From Rhinopomastus cyanomelas (Eukaryota > Chordata > Aves > Bucerotiformes > Rhinopomastidae), in the NCBI GenBank assembly GCA_013400115.1, contig VXBP01009420.1, positions 62,001 to 126,000 on the forward strand: a stretch of 64,000 nt of DNA. Reading direction: 5' to 3'. A program made the translations under genes and the position numbers. Positions 62,019 to 64,000 of the stretch are shown in pieces. Positions within the stretch are counted from its first letter, which is position 1; each line of letters starts with the position of its first letter. Under the pieces are notes generated by a model. That model saw only the letters and a program-made list of their open reading frames with translations, was not told the DNA's origin and searched no databases.

Positions 62019-62121
62019 AGAATCATAGAATCATAGAATTATTAGGGATTGGAAGGGACCACTAAGATCATCTAGTCCAACCCCCCTGCCACAGCAGGAT
62101 CACCTAGACCAAGTCATACAG
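62019..62121 (-). mobile_element. CR1 LINE, 100-bp 3' end (copy B)
   Basis: Identical in layout to 59679-59781: a double octamer followed by 100 bases of tail and an abrupt join to the next CR1. The join predates the duplication because both copies share it. Confidence 0.9.
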
Positions 62122-62705
62122 TCAGTCTGGGTTAGAAGGGACCACAGGATCATCCAGTTCCAACTCCCCTGCCTTGGGCAGGGACACCCCACCCTACATC
62201 AGTCTGGCCAGAGCCTCATCCAGCCTGGCCTTAAACACCTCCAAGGATGGGGCCTCCACCACCTTCCTGGGCAATTAATTCCAGGCTCTCACCACTCTCA
62301 TGGTGAAGAACTTCTTCCTCACATCCACTCTAAATCTACCCATCTCAAGCTTTGCTCCATTCCCCCTAGTCCTGTCACTACCTGACATCCTAAAAAGCCC
62401 CTCCCCAGCCTTTTTGTAGGCCCCCTTCAGATACTGGAAGATCACAATAAGGTCACCTTGAAGCCTCCTCTTCTCCAGACTGAACAGCCCCAAGTCTCTC
62501 AGTCTGGCCTCATAGGAGAGGTGCTTCAGCCCTCTGATCATCCTTGTGGCCCTCCTCTGCACTCGCTCCAGGACGTCCACATCCTTCTTGTAATAAGGGC
62601 TCCAGAAGTGGACACAGTACTCCAGCTGGGGTCTCACCAGAGCGGAGTAGAGGGGGAGAATCACCTCCCTTGACCTACTGGCCACAGTTCTCCTGATGCA
62701 GACCC
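62122..62705 (-). mobile_element. CR1 LINE 3' fragment (copy B, uninterrupted)
   Basis: Minus-strand frame 62685-62275 (136 codons) covers the CR1 ORF2 C terminus: 'VILPLYSALVRPQLEYCVHF', 'VLERVQRRATRMIRGLKHLS', 'LGLFSLEKRRLQGDLIVIFQ'. It ends shortly after the WN motif, as in copy A. Inward it is truncated near 62705. It supplies the reference for what is missing at the N in copy A. Confidence 0.93.
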
Positions 62706-64000
62706 TCTGGCTTGTATCGCAACAGTTGCATAATTAAACTATATCTAGGGCTACTCAGAGCTTGAGTGAGTCCTCAGCTTCAAGGAATGGTTGCACTAGG
62801 TGATGAATAGGAGCAGTAGCTCATTACGGCAACCCTGGGCCCAGTGTGATCCTGGGCTCACGCATGGACAGGAGTTGAGATTTACACCTTCTCTCACGCT
62901 GTGGGAGGGATGCTTGCTCTGTGTCTTTTGTTCACTTTACTGAGTGATGCCCCTCCTTCCAACACAGATCATTCTGCAAGAGAGGGCCAGCTGAAGCCTT
63001 GAGGCCTTTCTGCTTGGCATAGAAGAGGTCGAGATGCAGGGACATGCACAAGAGCAGAATTGTTATTGAAAAGTTCACAATAAGGAGGATAGTAGCAAAA
63101 AACGTTGCAGGGATCTTTTCATGGCAAACACTCCCTGTGTTACTTTAGTTTCTCCTCTTGATACTAAGATGTCAGATTCAGTTGAAGATGAAACATTGCA
63201 AATAATCCCTTAGATGAGATCCCTAATAAGTAGGATGGAACTGGTAAGGGAGTGAAAGGGGGAGCCTGAGCTACCTGTTGAAAGAGCTGTTGCCAGATCT
63301 GTGCTGCAGATGAAAGCCAGGAGCCAGCGGGAGACTGCACATTACTCAGGGAAGAACAAGGGATTTGCACAGATCACTGATGCTGGAATATCTCCCCACT
63401 CTTCCTCAGCATTCACCTCCTGTAGCCTGAGGTCCAGAATTTGCCCTCATCTCTCTCCATTATATGCACAGACAAGTACAGAAGGTCAGTCACGGATTTA
63501 CATGCTTGAGTAGAGCCAGTAAGTGGCTTTGGGAGCAGAAGTCAGGACAGAGATGTGGAGAATCAGTGAAGGCTCAGCGATACTCTGGTGGCATTGGCTT
63601 GAAGTAGCAGTTGAGGAACACCTGCTCCATCAACGAAAAGTTTCCATGCTGTTCCTATGCTCTTCCTCTCCTTGACTAGATAGAGGATCTACCATGGTGC
63701 AGCTGAAGGGTTTGCAGGAGAGTAGAGCACACCCCTAGGTGCTTTCTTTTCCTTAGGCCAAAGCTTGCTTTTTGAGTTGAAACACGGGTTAGGGTGATGG
63801 GGCAGGCACACGGTGTTTGAGTTACTCTGGGGCACTGATGGTTCTGTTCAAGCTTTCACACATTCTGCTATACTTGCCACCATTCCTGTTGGGCTGAACG
63901 TTTCAACTTCTTGAAATTTGTTACTGAGGAACAGTGAGTGAAGAAGCCAATTTTTTATTTGTGTTTAAAAAATATTCTATTCAAGATTAGAAACCTGTAT
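62706..64000. other. Intergenic stretch to window end, nothing recognised
   Basis: Unique sequence without CR1. Short frames at 63164-63370 (minus) and 63301-63513 (plus) overlap and have no recognisable domain. Confidence 0.5.

Larger units (their letters stand above)
60233..62571. repeat. 2.34-kb near-identical tandem duplication, copy B
   Basis: Counterpart of 57892-60231. Copy B begins abruptly inside a CR1 (60233 corresponds to 57892) and runs on seamlessly at its right end into the rest of a complete-looking CR1 tail (62572-62705), so its right border is the natural one. Its repeated CR1 and unique parts follow the order described for copy A. Confidence 0.95.

Noticed and set aside
1..64000. 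CRISPR arrays, bacterial operons, ribosome-binding sites or phage systems
   Set aside because: The window is vertebrate DNA (CR1 LINEs, spliced exon, CpG island). No regularly spaced repeats or prokaryotic gene layout are present.

Overview
The window is vertebrate nuclear DNA, almost certainly avian. The main evidence is about two dozen fragments of the CR1 LINE, the dominant bird retroposon. They carry its typical 3' end (an ATTCTGTG-type octamer after a GGTCCCTTCCAA-like stretch) and remnants of its reverse transcriptase on both strands. There are no bacterial-style gene clusters. Most of the sequence is AT-rich intronic or intergenic DNA, with one sharp CpG island near 15 kb. The species cannot be fixed from the sequence alone.

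The only protein-coding exon I can defend lies in that CpG island, on the minus strand at 15143-15253. It encodes 37 residues starting MWKLNKSSKVLLDDSPEEEE and ends exactly at a CAG|GTAGG splice donor in phase 0. It matches my recollection of the N terminus of TDRP (testis development-related protein). Everything left of it (1-15142) is then TDRP intron 1, interrupted by CR1 copies and by a chimera of U2 snRNA and CR1. No second TDRP exon was recognised. In human, TDRP lies near ERICH1, but no ERICH1 exon was recognised to the right.

Layout: 1-14.8 kb is intron 1 with CR1 fragments, a U2-derived block (5131-5285) and a one-base N gap at 7098. 14.8-15.95 kb is the CpG-island promoter with exon 1, GC boxes and a 20-bp inverted (GGGCC)4 repeat flanking the exon. 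16-64 kb looks intergenic. It holds CR1 pieces, a compact solo LTR of an endogenous retrovirus (about 32421-32842, minus), a weaker LTR candidate (about 53758-54413, plus), a head-to-tail cluster of three CR1 3' ends (25.8-26.4 kb) and an inverted CR1 pair (40.6-41.9 kb). A near-identical 2.34-kb tandem duplication (57892-60231 and 60233-62571) is joined by a single N.

The points most worth following are the U2/CR1 chimera, the inverted repeat around TDRP exon 1, and the duplication, whose junction lacks exactly 83 bp of CR1 in both parental registers. No new multi-gene system is visible. All comparisons with known families are from memory and by eye, and no database search was run.
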